Source: Deltaproteobacteria bacterium (lineage in GTDB: Bacteria; Desulfobacterota; Desulfomonilia; UBA1062). Taken from it: 64,000 bases of DNA. The stretch is from positions 1 to 64,000 of the forward strand of contig DSBG01000136.1 of the NCBI GenBank assembly GCA_011046135.1, written 5' to 3'. Shown one piece after another: positions 38,870 to 47,588 of this stretch; position 1 is the first letter of the stretch; each line of letters opens with the position of its first letter. The position numbers and the translations under genes are program-made. Below the pieces are notes generated by a model. It saw only the letters and a list, made by a program, of their open reading frames with translations, searched no databases and was not told the origin of the DNA.

Positions 38870-39394
38870 TCACTGAACCACGAACTCGGAAAAATAGATC
38901 TGCACCACCTGGCCTGAAGTCAGGTATTTGTTCGTCCCGTTCATAATGGCTCTCTTCAGCGCCCTCTTTCCTGCCACCGATGAGACATCATCAAACGACT
39001 TGCTCGACAGGAGCATGATGATTTCGTCACGGATGTGCGGGCTCTTTCTATCGATTTCCGCATCCAGCACGGCATTGCTCATCTCGAACTGCATCGTCAC
39101 CTTGAGATAGCGCGTTCCCTGGGCATCCGTGAGATTCACGATGAAAGAATCCATCTGCTTTATCGGGCCGCCGAACCCGACACCAGGAGTGATCCCCTGG
39201 ACATGAGTCGGCGCAGCCGCTGCCTGGCCTGTGGATGATGCTGCATCCTTCATCATGGGAGAAAGAACGAAGAAATACGCCGCGGCAGCACCTCCCATCA
39301 GGAGCACTACGATGACCAGGATGACGATGAGCAGAATCGGAGATTTCTTTTGCTTCGCAATTTCTTCTGTCGTTTCTGTTTGTTCAGTTGCCAT
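38870..39394 (-). CDS. fliL: Flagellar basal body-associated protein FliL
   Basis: Single N-terminal TM; FIVNLTDAQGTRYLKVTMQFEMSNAVLDAEIDRKSPHIRDEIIMLLSSKSFDDV. Confidence 0.94.
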   Translation of the reverse strand: MATEQTETTEEIAKQKKSPILLIVILVIVVLLMGGAAAAYFFVLSPMMKDAASSTGQAAAAPTHVQGITPGVGFGGPIKQMDSFIVNLTDAQGTRYLKVTMQFEMSNAVLDAEIDRKSPHIRDEIIMLLSSKSFDDVSSVAGKRALKRAIMNGTNKYLTSGQVVQIYFSEFVVQ

Positions 39395-39403
39395 CAGGAC
39401 CTC

Positions 39404-40123
39404 CTAAAATCGATCTTTGAGTATGATAATCTCCACTCTCCTGTTCTGTGAGCGTCCCTCGTCCGTGGTATTGGATGCCACAGGTCGGGTTGGTCCATAT
39501 CCGGCCACACAGAAGTTCGTGGGGCTCATTCCAGCGGTATAGACAAAATAATCCAGAATGCGTATGGCCCGAGACAGGGAAAGCCTCCAGTTCATCTCAG
39601 AACTCCCGCGGTTGTCCGTATGTCCTTCCACTGAGATCAGGGAAGCGGAATTCCTGATCACCTCAGCGATACCCATCAATACCGGTTCGGCCTCCCTCTT
39701 CAACTGAGAAGAACCAACATCGAAAAGGATTTCTGAATTCAGGAGAATAGCCATACCCCTGTTGATTTCTCGAACCTCCATCGGCTGCGGACCTCTCCCG
39801 GTCAATCCGCCGACACCCCTGCTGTCCAGTGAGTCGAGGAGGCTCTTATTGAGCGTCATGGCGTCGAAAAAAAGTTTCGGGGTAACAATATCGATGATCA
39901 AGGGTACGCCACTCATCTCCTGCGTCTGGGGAAATTCGATGGGTCCCATGACCTCGTTGAAGAATCCGAACAGTTCCTTCAAGGCCTTGTCGTCAAGTGA
40001 GGTCATGGAGATTAGGAGTACAAAGAAGGTGATGAGGAGCGTCACCATGTCTGAAAACGTGACCATCCACGCGTTACGATCAGGCACCTTCACATAGATG
40101 ACATTCTTCTCTTGTTTTTCCAT
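39404..40123 (-). CDS. motB: OmpA/MotB-type flagellar stator protein, copy 2 (with TM Asp)
   Basis: AWMVTFSDMVTLLITFFVLLISM; OmpA ISVEGHTDNRGSSEMNWRLSLSRA. Start refined to 40123. Confidence 0.93.
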   Translation of the reverse strand: MEKQEKNVIYVKVPDRNAWMVTFSDMVTLLITFFVLLISMTSLDDKALKELFGFFNEVMGPIEFPQTQEMSGVPLIIDIVTPKLFFDAMTLNKSLLDSLDSRGVGGLTGRGPQPMEVREINRGMAILLNSEILFDVGSSQLKREAEPVLMGIAEVIRNSASLISVEGHTDNRGSSEMNWRLSLSRAIRILDYFVYTAGMSPTNFCVAGYGPTRPVASNTTDEGRSQNRRVEIIILKDRF

Positions 40124-40911
40124 CACTGTTCTTTCAGTTCGAAGTTGTATCCACGATACTGGAAATTCCACAGTGGTGGTGCCTGTGTCTCTTCCAGGGC
40201 CTTCATATCGATCTGTGAGGGAAGATCACCCACCAGGGTGATCTCCACGCGAGAGTTGAGCCTTCTTCCCGCTTCCGTGCTGTTCGTGGTTATAGGTCTC
40301 TGGGCACCCATGCCGTATGCTGCAAGCCTCTGATGAGCAATTCCTCTGCTGCTGAACTGTTGAAGCACCGCCAATGAACGAGCTGCGGACAGACCCCAGT
40401 TGGAGTCGTACGGCGGGGTTTCCACCGGAATCGAGTCCGTATGCCCGGTAATGATGACATCGTTGCGTATCTGGGAGAGAATTCCCGTCAGCACATCGAG
40501 CACCCGCGTACTTTCCGGGCTGAGGACATCTGTCGCATCGTCAAAGAGGATGTTCGACCGTATGGTGATAGTCACGCCGAGCTTTCCTTCTGACACCCCC
40601 AGTCCGTTGAGCACCCCATTTTCGATCAGAGAGGCTCGAATCTTTCTGATGTCCAGAAGCGTGTCCTGGAACGGAGCTGTCTGGGGCATGAGGTCTTTCC
40701 CCCCTAGATCCTGGTGGGGGCTCCTTCCACCGGGAAGGATACCGAAACTTCCCAGAAGCGAATTCAGGGCGAGTTTGTGTTTCTTCTCATCATAGGTGCC
40801 CATGGATGAGAGTATGATGAAGAAGGTGAGCAGGATCAGCATCAGGGATGTGAACAGAAAGGCCGTGGGATTCTTTTTCGGTTCAACAGAGACTCTCTTT
40901 TTCCGTGCCAT
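40123..40911 (-). CDS. OmpA/MotB-like protein, copy 1 (TM Asp absent)
   Basis: TAFLFTSLMLILLTFFIILSSMGTYDEKK; OmpA VIITGHTDSIPVETPPYDSNWGLSAARSLAVLQ. Confidence 0.92.
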   Translation of the reverse strand: MARKKRVSVEPKKNPTAFLFTSLMLILLTFFIILSSMGTYDEKKHKLALNSLLGSFGILPGGRSPHQDLGGKDLMPQTAPFQDTLLDIRKIRASLIENGVLNGLGVSEGKLGVTITIRSNILFDDATDVLSPESTRVLDVLTGILSQIRNDVIITGHTDSIPVETPPYDSNWGLSAARSLAVLQQFSSRGIAHQRLAAYGMGAQRPITTNSTEAGRRLNSRVEITLVGDLPSQIDMKALEETQAPPLWNFQYRGYNFELKEQ

Positions 40912-40914
40912 GTT

Positions 40915-41694
40915 CTACTCTCCCCGTGACTGCCTTACAGATGATTCCCTCAACACGGGCGCCAGGTACGAATGGAGCTTCCTCTCGACGATCCTCGGGT
41001 TGTCTCCTGCAGATATTGACATGATTCCCTCGATGATCATGCCCTTTTCGAGGGCTTCTTCCCTGGATCGCATGGTCAGTTTGCCCGCCATGGGCAGCGC
41101 CACCATGTTGGCAAGGATAGAACCGTAGAAGGTCGTGATCAGGGCGACTGCCATGGCAGGACCGATGGAGGAAGGGTCCGACATGGACTGGAGCATCTGT
41201 ACGAGTCCGATGAGCGTTCCAACCATGCCCATTGCCGGCGCATAGGTTCCCAGGGATGTGAAGACATCCGCACCCTTGTTGTGACGCTGCTCGATATGCT
41301 CGATTTCCGTCTCGAGTATCTCACGGATGGACTGTGGCTCCAGCCCGTCTATCACGAGTTCGAGCCCCTGCTTGAAAAACGGGTCCCTGAGTTCCCCGGC
41401 TGCGCTCTCCAGGGCGAGAATACCCTCTCTCCTGGCTCGGGTGGCGAAATCGACAAAGGTGGGGATGAGTGCCTGAGAGTCACGTTTCTGGGTAATGAAC
41501 ACATTCTTGACGACCCCGATCATGCCAAACAGATCCCTCAGGGGAAAGTTGATGAATACGATCCCCAGAGTACCCCCCAGAACAATCAGCAGGCTTGGTG
41601 TATTGATAAACAGGCTCAGCGGGCCACCCGACATGATCCCCATGAGAACCATGCCGAACGCAAACAGTACACCGATAATTGTCGCAAAATCCAT
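40915..41694 (-). CDS. motA: Flagellar motor stator protein MotA
   Basis: TLGIVFINFPLRDL; GTYAPAMGMVGTLIGLVQMLQSMSDPSSIGPAMAVALITTFYGSILANMVALP. Confidence 0.96.
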   Translation of the reverse strand: MDFATIIGVLFAFGMVLMGIMSGGPLSLFINTPSLLIVLGGTLGIVFINFPLRDLFGMIGVVKNVFITQKRDSQALIPTFVDFATRARREGILALESAAGELRDPFFKQGLELVIDGLEPQSIREILETEIEHIEQRHNKGADVFTSLGTYAPAMGMVGTLIGLVQMLQSMSDPSSIGPAMAVALITTFYGSILANMVALPMAGKLTMRSREEALEKGMIIEGIMSISAGDNPRIVERKLHSYLAPVLRESSVRQSRGE

Positions 41695-41730
41695 ACGTGC
41701 CCCTTTGCGAGTTGTAATCTTTCCCAGGGA

Positions 41731-41748
41731 AAAGCAAGGGACATGCCA
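41731..41748 (-). promoter_or_regulatory. Sigma-54 (-24/-12) promoter upstream of motA
   Basis: Reverse strand TGGCAT-GTCCC-TTGCTTT with correct GG/GC spacing, about 40 nt from the motA ATG. Confidence 0.75.
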
Positions 41749-41845
41749 GCGCTCGAAATATTTCCAACTACTTGATATTACACATAAATAAAATGTCCAC
41801 GCCGGTCGTTTCCTGACCTGGTGGTCATAAATTTGACGCTTTTCT

Positions 41846-41875
41846 GCGCCCGGGCTGCAGCGTTCGCCCGGGCGC
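41846..41875. terminator. Perfect 10-bp inverted repeat between flgE and motA (possible terminator or attenuator)
   Basis: GCGCCCGGGC-tgcagcgttc-GCCCGGGCGC; no clear T tract on either strand. Confidence 0.5.
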
Positions 41876-41887
41876 GTTCGTGCTGAA

Positions 41888-43396
41888 CTAATGTTTCAGG
41901 TTGATGAGTTCCTGGAGCATGGTGTCGGTGGTGGTGATAATCCGGGAGTTTGCCTGAAATCCTCTCTGGGTGGTGATCATCTTGACGAACTCTGCGGCGA
42001 TGTCAACGTTGGACTGTTCCAGGGAATTGGGCGCGATCCTTCCGAGGCCGTTCTCACCGGGATGTCCTGTGATGGCATCACCCGATTCGCGGGTCGCCGA
42101 CCAGAGGTTGCCGCCCACCTTGAAGAGCGCCTGCTGATTGTTGAACTTGGTCAGGCCTACCCGGTAGAGGTTGAGGATCTGGCCGTTGCTGTAGTGCCCC
42201 ACCATGATCCCGTCGGTGCTCACGGAGACGTTTTCCAGGAAGCCGGTTCCGTAGCCGTTCTGGGTCTGGTAGATCGTTGTTGACGACGCGGCATACTGGG
42301 TCGATGTCAGGGCCTGGGGCTGCCAGGAAGAAGACGGCAGGCCGTCGGTGCCGATGGCATCCACTGTGGCCGCTCCTGTCCAGGTATTGTTGGTGCTTCG
42401 GGTTCCGAACTCAATCGCGAGGGTATGGTCCACGCCTGAGACAAACTGGGTGGTGAGCTCTGGATAGCCCTCTGAGGAGAAGGTCGTTGCTTGCACCCAG
42501 CCGGCGGTGTCCACCGCGGGGTCACCGCTTCCGGTATAGACGAAGGCGGACATATCACTCAAAACGCCGCTGCTCGCGTTGTAGGTCATGGTGCCGCGCA
42601 TGAGAATGCCCCGTGCATCGGATCCATCGAACTCTCCCCTGAGGTCTGACTCTGGATTACAGGTAACGATGTATTCCCAGGAATTGTCAAGATCCACGTT
42701 TCCGTCGTAGTACTCGCTGTTTGCATCAAGCTTGTCGTAGATGACGGTGATGTCGTGGGAATTGCCAAGGGCATCATAGACCCTGATCGAGGTCTGGTAG
42801 CCGTAAGCAGCGTCTGCGATGATCGTGCCCGTGGGATCGTTCGCATTCCAGGCAGCAAAGATGCTGTCTGTGTTGGATACGTCCTGGCTGTTCAGATTGG
42901 TGATGGCCGTGATCCCGCTCGTTGGCTCGGGAGGTGAGGTAAACGTGTTCAAACGGATGTCCTGAAGGGTGCCCATGTCGTTTCCTGACTGATCCAGGGC
43001 CCAGCCCCGAGCCACATACCCCGCAGGATTGACGAAATAGCCATCCGCATCAAATCGGAACTGTCCGGCCCGGGTATAGTACTCTGTTTCGGTCCCCTGG
43101 GGAGACACGATGAAGAAGCCATTTCCGCCGATGGCCAGATCCGTTGCATTCGTCGTGGATTCGAAGGATCCCTGCTGAAACAGGGTATCCACCGCACTCA
43201 ACGATGTGCCACGGCCAATCTGAGAGGACCCTGCCGAGGTGGCGACCGACTGGGAGAGGACGTCCTGGAAGGTTGTCCTGCTCGACTTGAACCCGATGGT
43301 GTTCACATTGGCGATGTTGTCACCGATCACGCTCATGGCATTGCCATGGGTTGATAGACCGCTGATCCCTGAAAAGAGTGCACTTGAAATGCTCAT
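41888..43396 (-). CDS. flgE: Flagellar hook protein FlgE
   Basis: ALFSGISGLSTHGNAMSVIGDNIANVNTIGFKSSR; NSLEQSNVDIAAEFVKMITTQRGFQANSRIITTTDTMLQEL. Confidence 0.96.
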   Translation of the reverse strand: MSISSALFSGISGLSTHGNAMSVIGDNIANVNTIGFKSSRTTFQDVLSQSVATSAGSSQIGRGTSLSAVDTLFQQGSFESTTNATDLAIGGNGFFIVSPQGTETEYYTRAGQFRFDADGYFVNPAGYVARGWALDQSGNDMGTLQDIRLNTFTSPPEPTSGITAITNLNSQDVSNTDSIFAAWNANDPTGTIIADAAYGYQTSIRVYDALGNSHDITVIYDKLDANSEYYDGNVDLDNSWEYIVTCNPESDLRGEFDGSDARGILMRGTMTYNASSGVLSDMSAFVYTGSGDPAVDTAGWVQATTFSSEGYPELTTQFVSGVDHTLAIEFGTRSTNNTWTGAATVDAIGTDGLPSSSWQPQALTSTQYAASSTTIYQTQNGYGTGFLENVSVSTDGIMVGHYSNGQILNLYRVGLTKFNNQQALFKVGGNLWSATRESGDAITGHPGENGLGRIAPNSLEQSNVDIAAEFVKMITTQRGFQANSRIITTTDTMLQELINLKH

Positions 43397-43417
43397 GGAA
43401 TCCTCCTTGTTCTTTTC

Positions 43418-44092
43418 TTACCCTGATATCCTGGTTATGTCCGCCAAACGGACTTCCTTATCACCGAGCTGCAGGTAGATCGTCCCTTCTTCAAACCGAA
43501 CACCCGTGACCGTTCCATCGGCATAGGTGCTCGTCATGACGGGATCACCACTGAACCCCTTCGCCTGCACGCTGAAGTAGTAGGATCCGGAGGGTACAGG
43601 CTCTCCCTTGTTATCCATCCCGTTCCAGACACAGGTGCCCTGTCCCTGAAGAACATTCTTCATTTCCATGGTCCTGACAATGCTGCCCGATGATGAGAAG
43701 ACGGTCACGAGCACATCCGAGGCATTGTCCTCCAGGGTGAAATCCAGAGAAGAATCTCCTCCGGTGTAGTTGACGATGTTGCCGCTGGCACTGATCTGCC
43801 GCCCGATAAAGGAGAGGGCCTGCATGCTGTTCATGGAACTCTGAAATTTCGCCATCACCTCCAGGTTGCTGTTCATGGAATTGAGCGATTCAAGCTGCGA
43901 GAACTGGGCGAGCTGCGCAGTGAATTCGGTGTTTTCCATGGGATTCAGGGGATCTTGATACTGGAGCTGTCTCACGAGCAGGTTCAGGAACATGTCCTTC
44001 TGCTCTGCAACCTTGTCGGACATAGTCCGTGCCGATGAAGCATCACGAATCGACTGGGTTGCCAGAATGTTCTCCAAGCCTAGGGTCGCCAT
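43418..44092 (-). CDS. flgD: Flagellar hook assembly protein FlgD
   Basis: KDMFLNLLVRQLQYQDPLNPMENTEFTAQLAQFSQLESLNSM. Confidence 0.96.
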   Translation of the reverse strand: MATLGLENILATQSIRDASSARTMSDKVAEQKDMFLNLLVRQLQYQDPLNPMENTEFTAQLAQFSQLESLNSMNSNLEVMAKFQSSMNSMQALSFIGRQISASGNIVNYTGGDSSLDFTLEDNASDVLVTVFSSSGSIVRTMEMKNVLQGQGTCVWNGMDNKGEPVPSGSYYFSVQAKGFSGDPVMTSTYADGTVTGVRFEEGTIYLQLGDKEVRLADITRISG

Positions 44093-44108
44093 CTCGTCCT
44101 CCTTGTCA

Positions 44109-45656
44109 TCACGCGAAGATATCCAGGGTTCCTGAACCGCGGTACCGCTGGATCATATTCTGTACATTCGGGGCAGTCTTTGACTCTGCCCTGCTGTGTT
44201 GAGATTCCTGAAAGGTTCTTTCCCGCTGGCCAAAGAGCTGCTCCTGGTGGGAAAGGTGTCCGTTCAAGGCCTGGTCTCGACCCAGAGCTGCATGATCGAG
44301 GCCTGCTGTTACGTTGATCTGGGTGGTTCTGATCCCCTGTTCGGCGAGGGCCTCTTTCAGCTGATGGATATTCTGCGCAATGAGATCCCTGGTGATGATG
44401 TGACCCGTCTTGAAGGTTGCCTGGAGCCGACCATCCTCCATCTTCATCTTGACCTCTATCCTTCCCAGCAGCGGGGGGTTCAGCCTCAGTGTGACCGATC
44501 CCTCGCTGTTCTTGAGATGAGCCGGCAGAGCCCGACGGAGCTGGTCCACAACTTGATTCACATGCCTGTCCAGGAGCATGCCCGGGTTTTCGCCCAGGCT
44601 CCGTGCCAGGATCATGAAAGACTCTCCGGAGAGCTTCCCGGAGAGCTGACCAAGGGAAAGATCCGGATACCAGGTTCGGATGGTCTTTTCGATGGAGGAA
44701 CACTCCTGTTCGCTCAAGGCCGACTTCAGGAGCTTGAGTGCTGCGAACACTTCCTGTCTGAGGGGCACATTCTCCCGTGTCTTCAGATATTCAGCGATCC
44801 TGGCACTTGCTTCTTCCACCGCACGTGACCGTACCTGCTGATCTTCAGAGAAAAAGATCTCCTTGAGGGTTTGCCTCGGAATTCTGAGGTTGTTCTCAAG
44901 GACCTTGAGGGACTCGTGGAGGGTTTTCACCTCAACAGGCGCGGCGGGATCCAGCGTGACGTTGAGTAAGACCGGTCCTGAGTTCATGGGCAGCTCCAGT
45001 CTTCTCAACGCCCGCTCAACGATCCGCGAGATCTCCCCGGATGCAGGCTGAAGACTCCCTCGTGAAAAGAGCATCACGTCTCCAGGATGTTCTTCTGCTC
45101 CCGCACCGAGATTCTCGGGACTGAATTCACGCCCAACGCCCTCCAGTGTGTGCTCGTCAGCGGTCAACTCTGCAATCAGCTTCTGCACCTGATCCGGCGC
45201 ATCTTCACACCGAGAGAACAGCTGTTGTCTCAATTCATCTGACAGGGTTGCCTTGAGGGCGATCACAACCTGCTCGGAGGCCATGATCTGCATGATACTC
45301 TCTTCAGACATTCCCGACGCAGCCAGCAGCTTCATCACGGCATCGTCGGAGACCATCTCGGCGTTGCCGGTGAGAAACGACCGAATATCACGGGCACTGA
45401 TTCCGCATTCCGTAAGGACGCTCAGAGTCTTGAGGATACTTGCTCTCGTGGGAGCGGAACTCGCCATATCATCACACATGCCCGTGATGGACCTCAATGC
45501 GCAGCACGGAGGTCCGGTGGGATTCAGCCCTGTGGCAAGAGCCTGCTCCAACTGGGCATCGAAGGAGGGGTGAGCCATCCCGGGGGACATGACTTTCTTC
45601 AGCAGTCCCAGGGCACCGCCTGCGAGTCCCAGCAGTTGCGCAACGGGTGATGGCAT
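44109..45656 (-). CDS. fliK: Flagellar hook-length control protein FliK
   Basis: C-term SVTLRLNPPLLGRIEVKMKMEDGRLQATFKTGHIITRDLIAQNIHQLKEALAEQGI; start MPSPVAQ at 45656 with AGGAGG upstream. Confidence 0.88.
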   Translation of the reverse strand: MPSPVAQLLGLAGGALGLLKKVMSPGMAHPSFDAQLEQALATGLNPTGPPCCALRSITGMCDDMASSAPTRASILKTLSVLTECGISARDIRSFLTGNAEMVSDDAVMKLLAASGMSEESIMQIMASEQVVIALKATLSDELRQQLFSRCEDAPDQVQKLIAELTADEHTLEGVGREFSPENLGAGAEEHPGDVMLFSRGSLQPASGEISRIVERALRRLELPMNSGPVLLNVTLDPAAPVEVKTLHESLKVLENNLRIPRQTLKEIFFSEDQQVRSRAVEEASARIAEYLKTRENVPLRQEVFAALKLLKSALSEQECSSIEKTIRTWYPDLSLGQLSGKLSGESFMILARSLGENPGMLLDRHVNQVVDQLRRALPAHLKNSEGSVTLRLNPPLLGRIEVKMKMEDGRLQATFKTGHIITRDLIAQNIHQLKEALAEQGIRTTQINVTAGLDHAALGRDQALNGHLSHQEQLFGQRERTFQESQHSRAESKTAPNVQNMIQRYRGSGTLDIFA

Positions 45657-45691
45657 GTCTACCTCCTGTTCAGATTCGATGAGTCTGTGTG

Positions 45692-45708
45692 AGCAACCAT
45701 GGTGCCAA
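45692..45708 (-). promoter_or_regulatory. Sigma-54 (-24/-12) promoter upstream of fliK
   Basis: Reverse strand TTGGCAC-CATGG-TTGCT, consensus match, about 37 nt from the fliK ATG. Confidence 0.85.
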
Positions 45709-45811
45709 AGGAAGAAAACCATCTTCAGATCAGGGTTTCCGGGGATCAAAACGAACACTGGTAGGGAAAGATTTGCTCGTGACAGAGAAATTCTTTCCCG
45801 GTACGGGCTCG

Positions 45812-46930
45812 TTACTGGTTGACCGAGGAGGGAGCCGTGAAGGGAACGACCATGAGGAACAACCCAACGACTGCGGTCATCACGAAAGCCGGGGTATACC
45901 CGAACAGGTCAGAGAGATACCCGAACCCGAGGGAGGCAAGAAGCATTCCGAGATTGAACGCCCACACGAACAGCGAATTTCCCACCCCCCGCATTGTGGG
46001 AACTGCGTCCATGATCGAGGCATTCAAGCTCGGGTACAAATACCCGTACCCGATGCCAAAGAAGAGAGAGAGAACCCACAGCAGCTTCATGGTGAACGAA
46101 CCGACGAATGAGGCTGGAAGCGCAACCATGAGAACCACCGCCACGAACCAGAGCATTCTTTCGTTGAGTCGATTCATAAACCGGAAGAGCACTGCCCACA
46201 CCACAACACTTCCCGTGACAAAACACACGAAAAATGGGCTCGAATTTCCGATGCCCTCGCTCATGAGAAACGGTGGGAGGAAAATGATGGTGCTCCCGAA
46301 GACCGCACCCAGCACTGCGGTCGCACCCAGAGCAGGTATGGCAACTGTGAACCGAGTTTCTACCGGCGCTTCTTTCCCGCTGTCTGCGGGCAGGAACAGT
46401 CCTGTGAGACAGGAGAGGCCTCCCAGGAAGGCCGCGCTCGAGAAAAACCAGAAGAAGCCGAAGGCATGGATCATGTACTCTCCGAAAACCGGCCCGATGG
46501 CATGGGTGCTGATGTTGGATGCAGTGAGAACACCGAGCAGGAATTTTCTGTGAGTCTGAGGTACACTCTCGAACACCATGGTTGCACTGACCCCGAATGC
46601 GCTGGCAAATCCCACTCCTTGCAGGATCCGCAGACCAAAGATACAGGGCCCCATGTCCTCAACGAGGGTGTACAGGTAGGTTGGCAGGAACATGAGCACG
46701 GAACCGAAGACAAACATCCATCTCCGCGGCATCTTCTCAGAGATGATACCGACAAGGGGCAGGGCCGCGAGTACCGAGAAACTGAATGACGCCATCACGA
46801 GCCCGATGTCCTTCGGGGTAAATCCAAGATGGACAATAAATTTCGGAAGGAGCAGGAGCTGGGAAAAGTTGAGAAAGAAAAAAAAGTTTGCGGCGAGGAT
46901 GACGAAAAATTTATCGAACTTGCCTGTCAC
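45812..46930 (-). CDS. Major facilitator superfamily transporter
   Basis: Twelve-TM-like protein from GTG 46930 (VTGKFDKFFVILAANFFFFLNFSQLLLLPKFIVHLGFTPKDIGLVMASFS). Confidence 0.88.
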   Translation of the reverse strand: MTGKFDKFFVILAANFFFFLNFSQLLLLPKFIVHLGFTPKDIGLVMASFSFSVLAALPLVGIISEKMPRRWMFVFGSVLMFLPTYLYTLVEDMGPCIFGLRILQGVGFASAFGVSATMVFESVPQTHRKFLLGVLTASNISTHAIGPVFGEYMIHAFGFFWFFSSAAFLGGLSCLTGLFLPADSGKEAPVETRFTVAIPALGATAVLGAVFGSTIIFLPPFLMSEGIGNSSPFFVCFVTGSVVVWAVLFRFMNRLNERMLWFVAVVLMVALPASFVGSFTMKLLWVLSLFFGIGYGYLYPSLNASIMDAVPTMRGVGNSLFVWAFNLGMLLASLGFGYLSDLFGYTPAFVMTAVVGLFLMVVPFTAPSSVNQ

Positions 46931-47588
46931 CGGTAATCCTGTGCGCAAACTCATCCAGGCTGGAGAGGGAGTCATCTCTGCGTGGTCCCTGACCACGCCA
47001 GAGGTGGTAGGCGTGCATCCCGATGCTGCGCGGAATCTCACAATCAAAGGCGAGGTGGTCACCCACGTGGATAACCTCATGACCTACCGCGTGCCAGAGC
47101 TTTCTGTAGGAGTCCGGCTGTGATTTTACCATTGACCAGTCATCGGGAAGAGAGATGATTTTTTGAAAGTACGATGAAAGTCCGCAGTATGAGACCTCTC
47201 TGTCGAGGAACGTCCTGGAGGCATTGGAAAAAATGTACAGATCGTGCCCATGGGACCTCAAGAAGCCCAGCACGGGGAGAACATCGGTAAAGAGCGAGAT
47301 TCTGTGCGTGTACTCTGAAATGAGCGTTTCTGGGTCGATGTCCGAGAGATCAAAAGACTCGAGCCAGTAGGAAAGCTGGTACCACCTGATGGAGGCATCA
47401 CCCACACGACGGTATGCACTCACACACCGCTGGCGGGCACTGGAGATGCTGATGCCCTTGTGTTTGGCGACCAAGGAGGGAATTGCCTCAAGCCAGATCC
47501 CATCAGCGAAAGAGAGCTCCGTCAGGGTGCCATCGAGGTCGAAGGACAGGCTCAGTCCTCTTCCCATACCTCGACCCGGTCTTTCCAC
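46911..47588 (-). CDS. HAD family hydrolase
   Basis: LSFDLDGTL; IFSNASRTFL; HVGDHLAFDCEIPRSIGMHAYHL. Confidence 0.92.
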   Translation of the reverse strand: MERPGRGMGRGLSLSFDLDGTLTELSFADGIWLEAIPSLVAKHKGISISSARQRCVSAYRRVGDASIRWYQLSYWLESFDLSDIDPETLISEYTHRISLFTDVLPVLGFLRSHGHDLYIFSNASRTFLDREVSYCGLSSYFQKIISLPDDWSMVKSQPDSYRKLWHAVGHEVIHVGDHLAFDCEIPRSIGMHAYHLWRGQGPRRDDSLSSLDEFAHRITGDRQVR

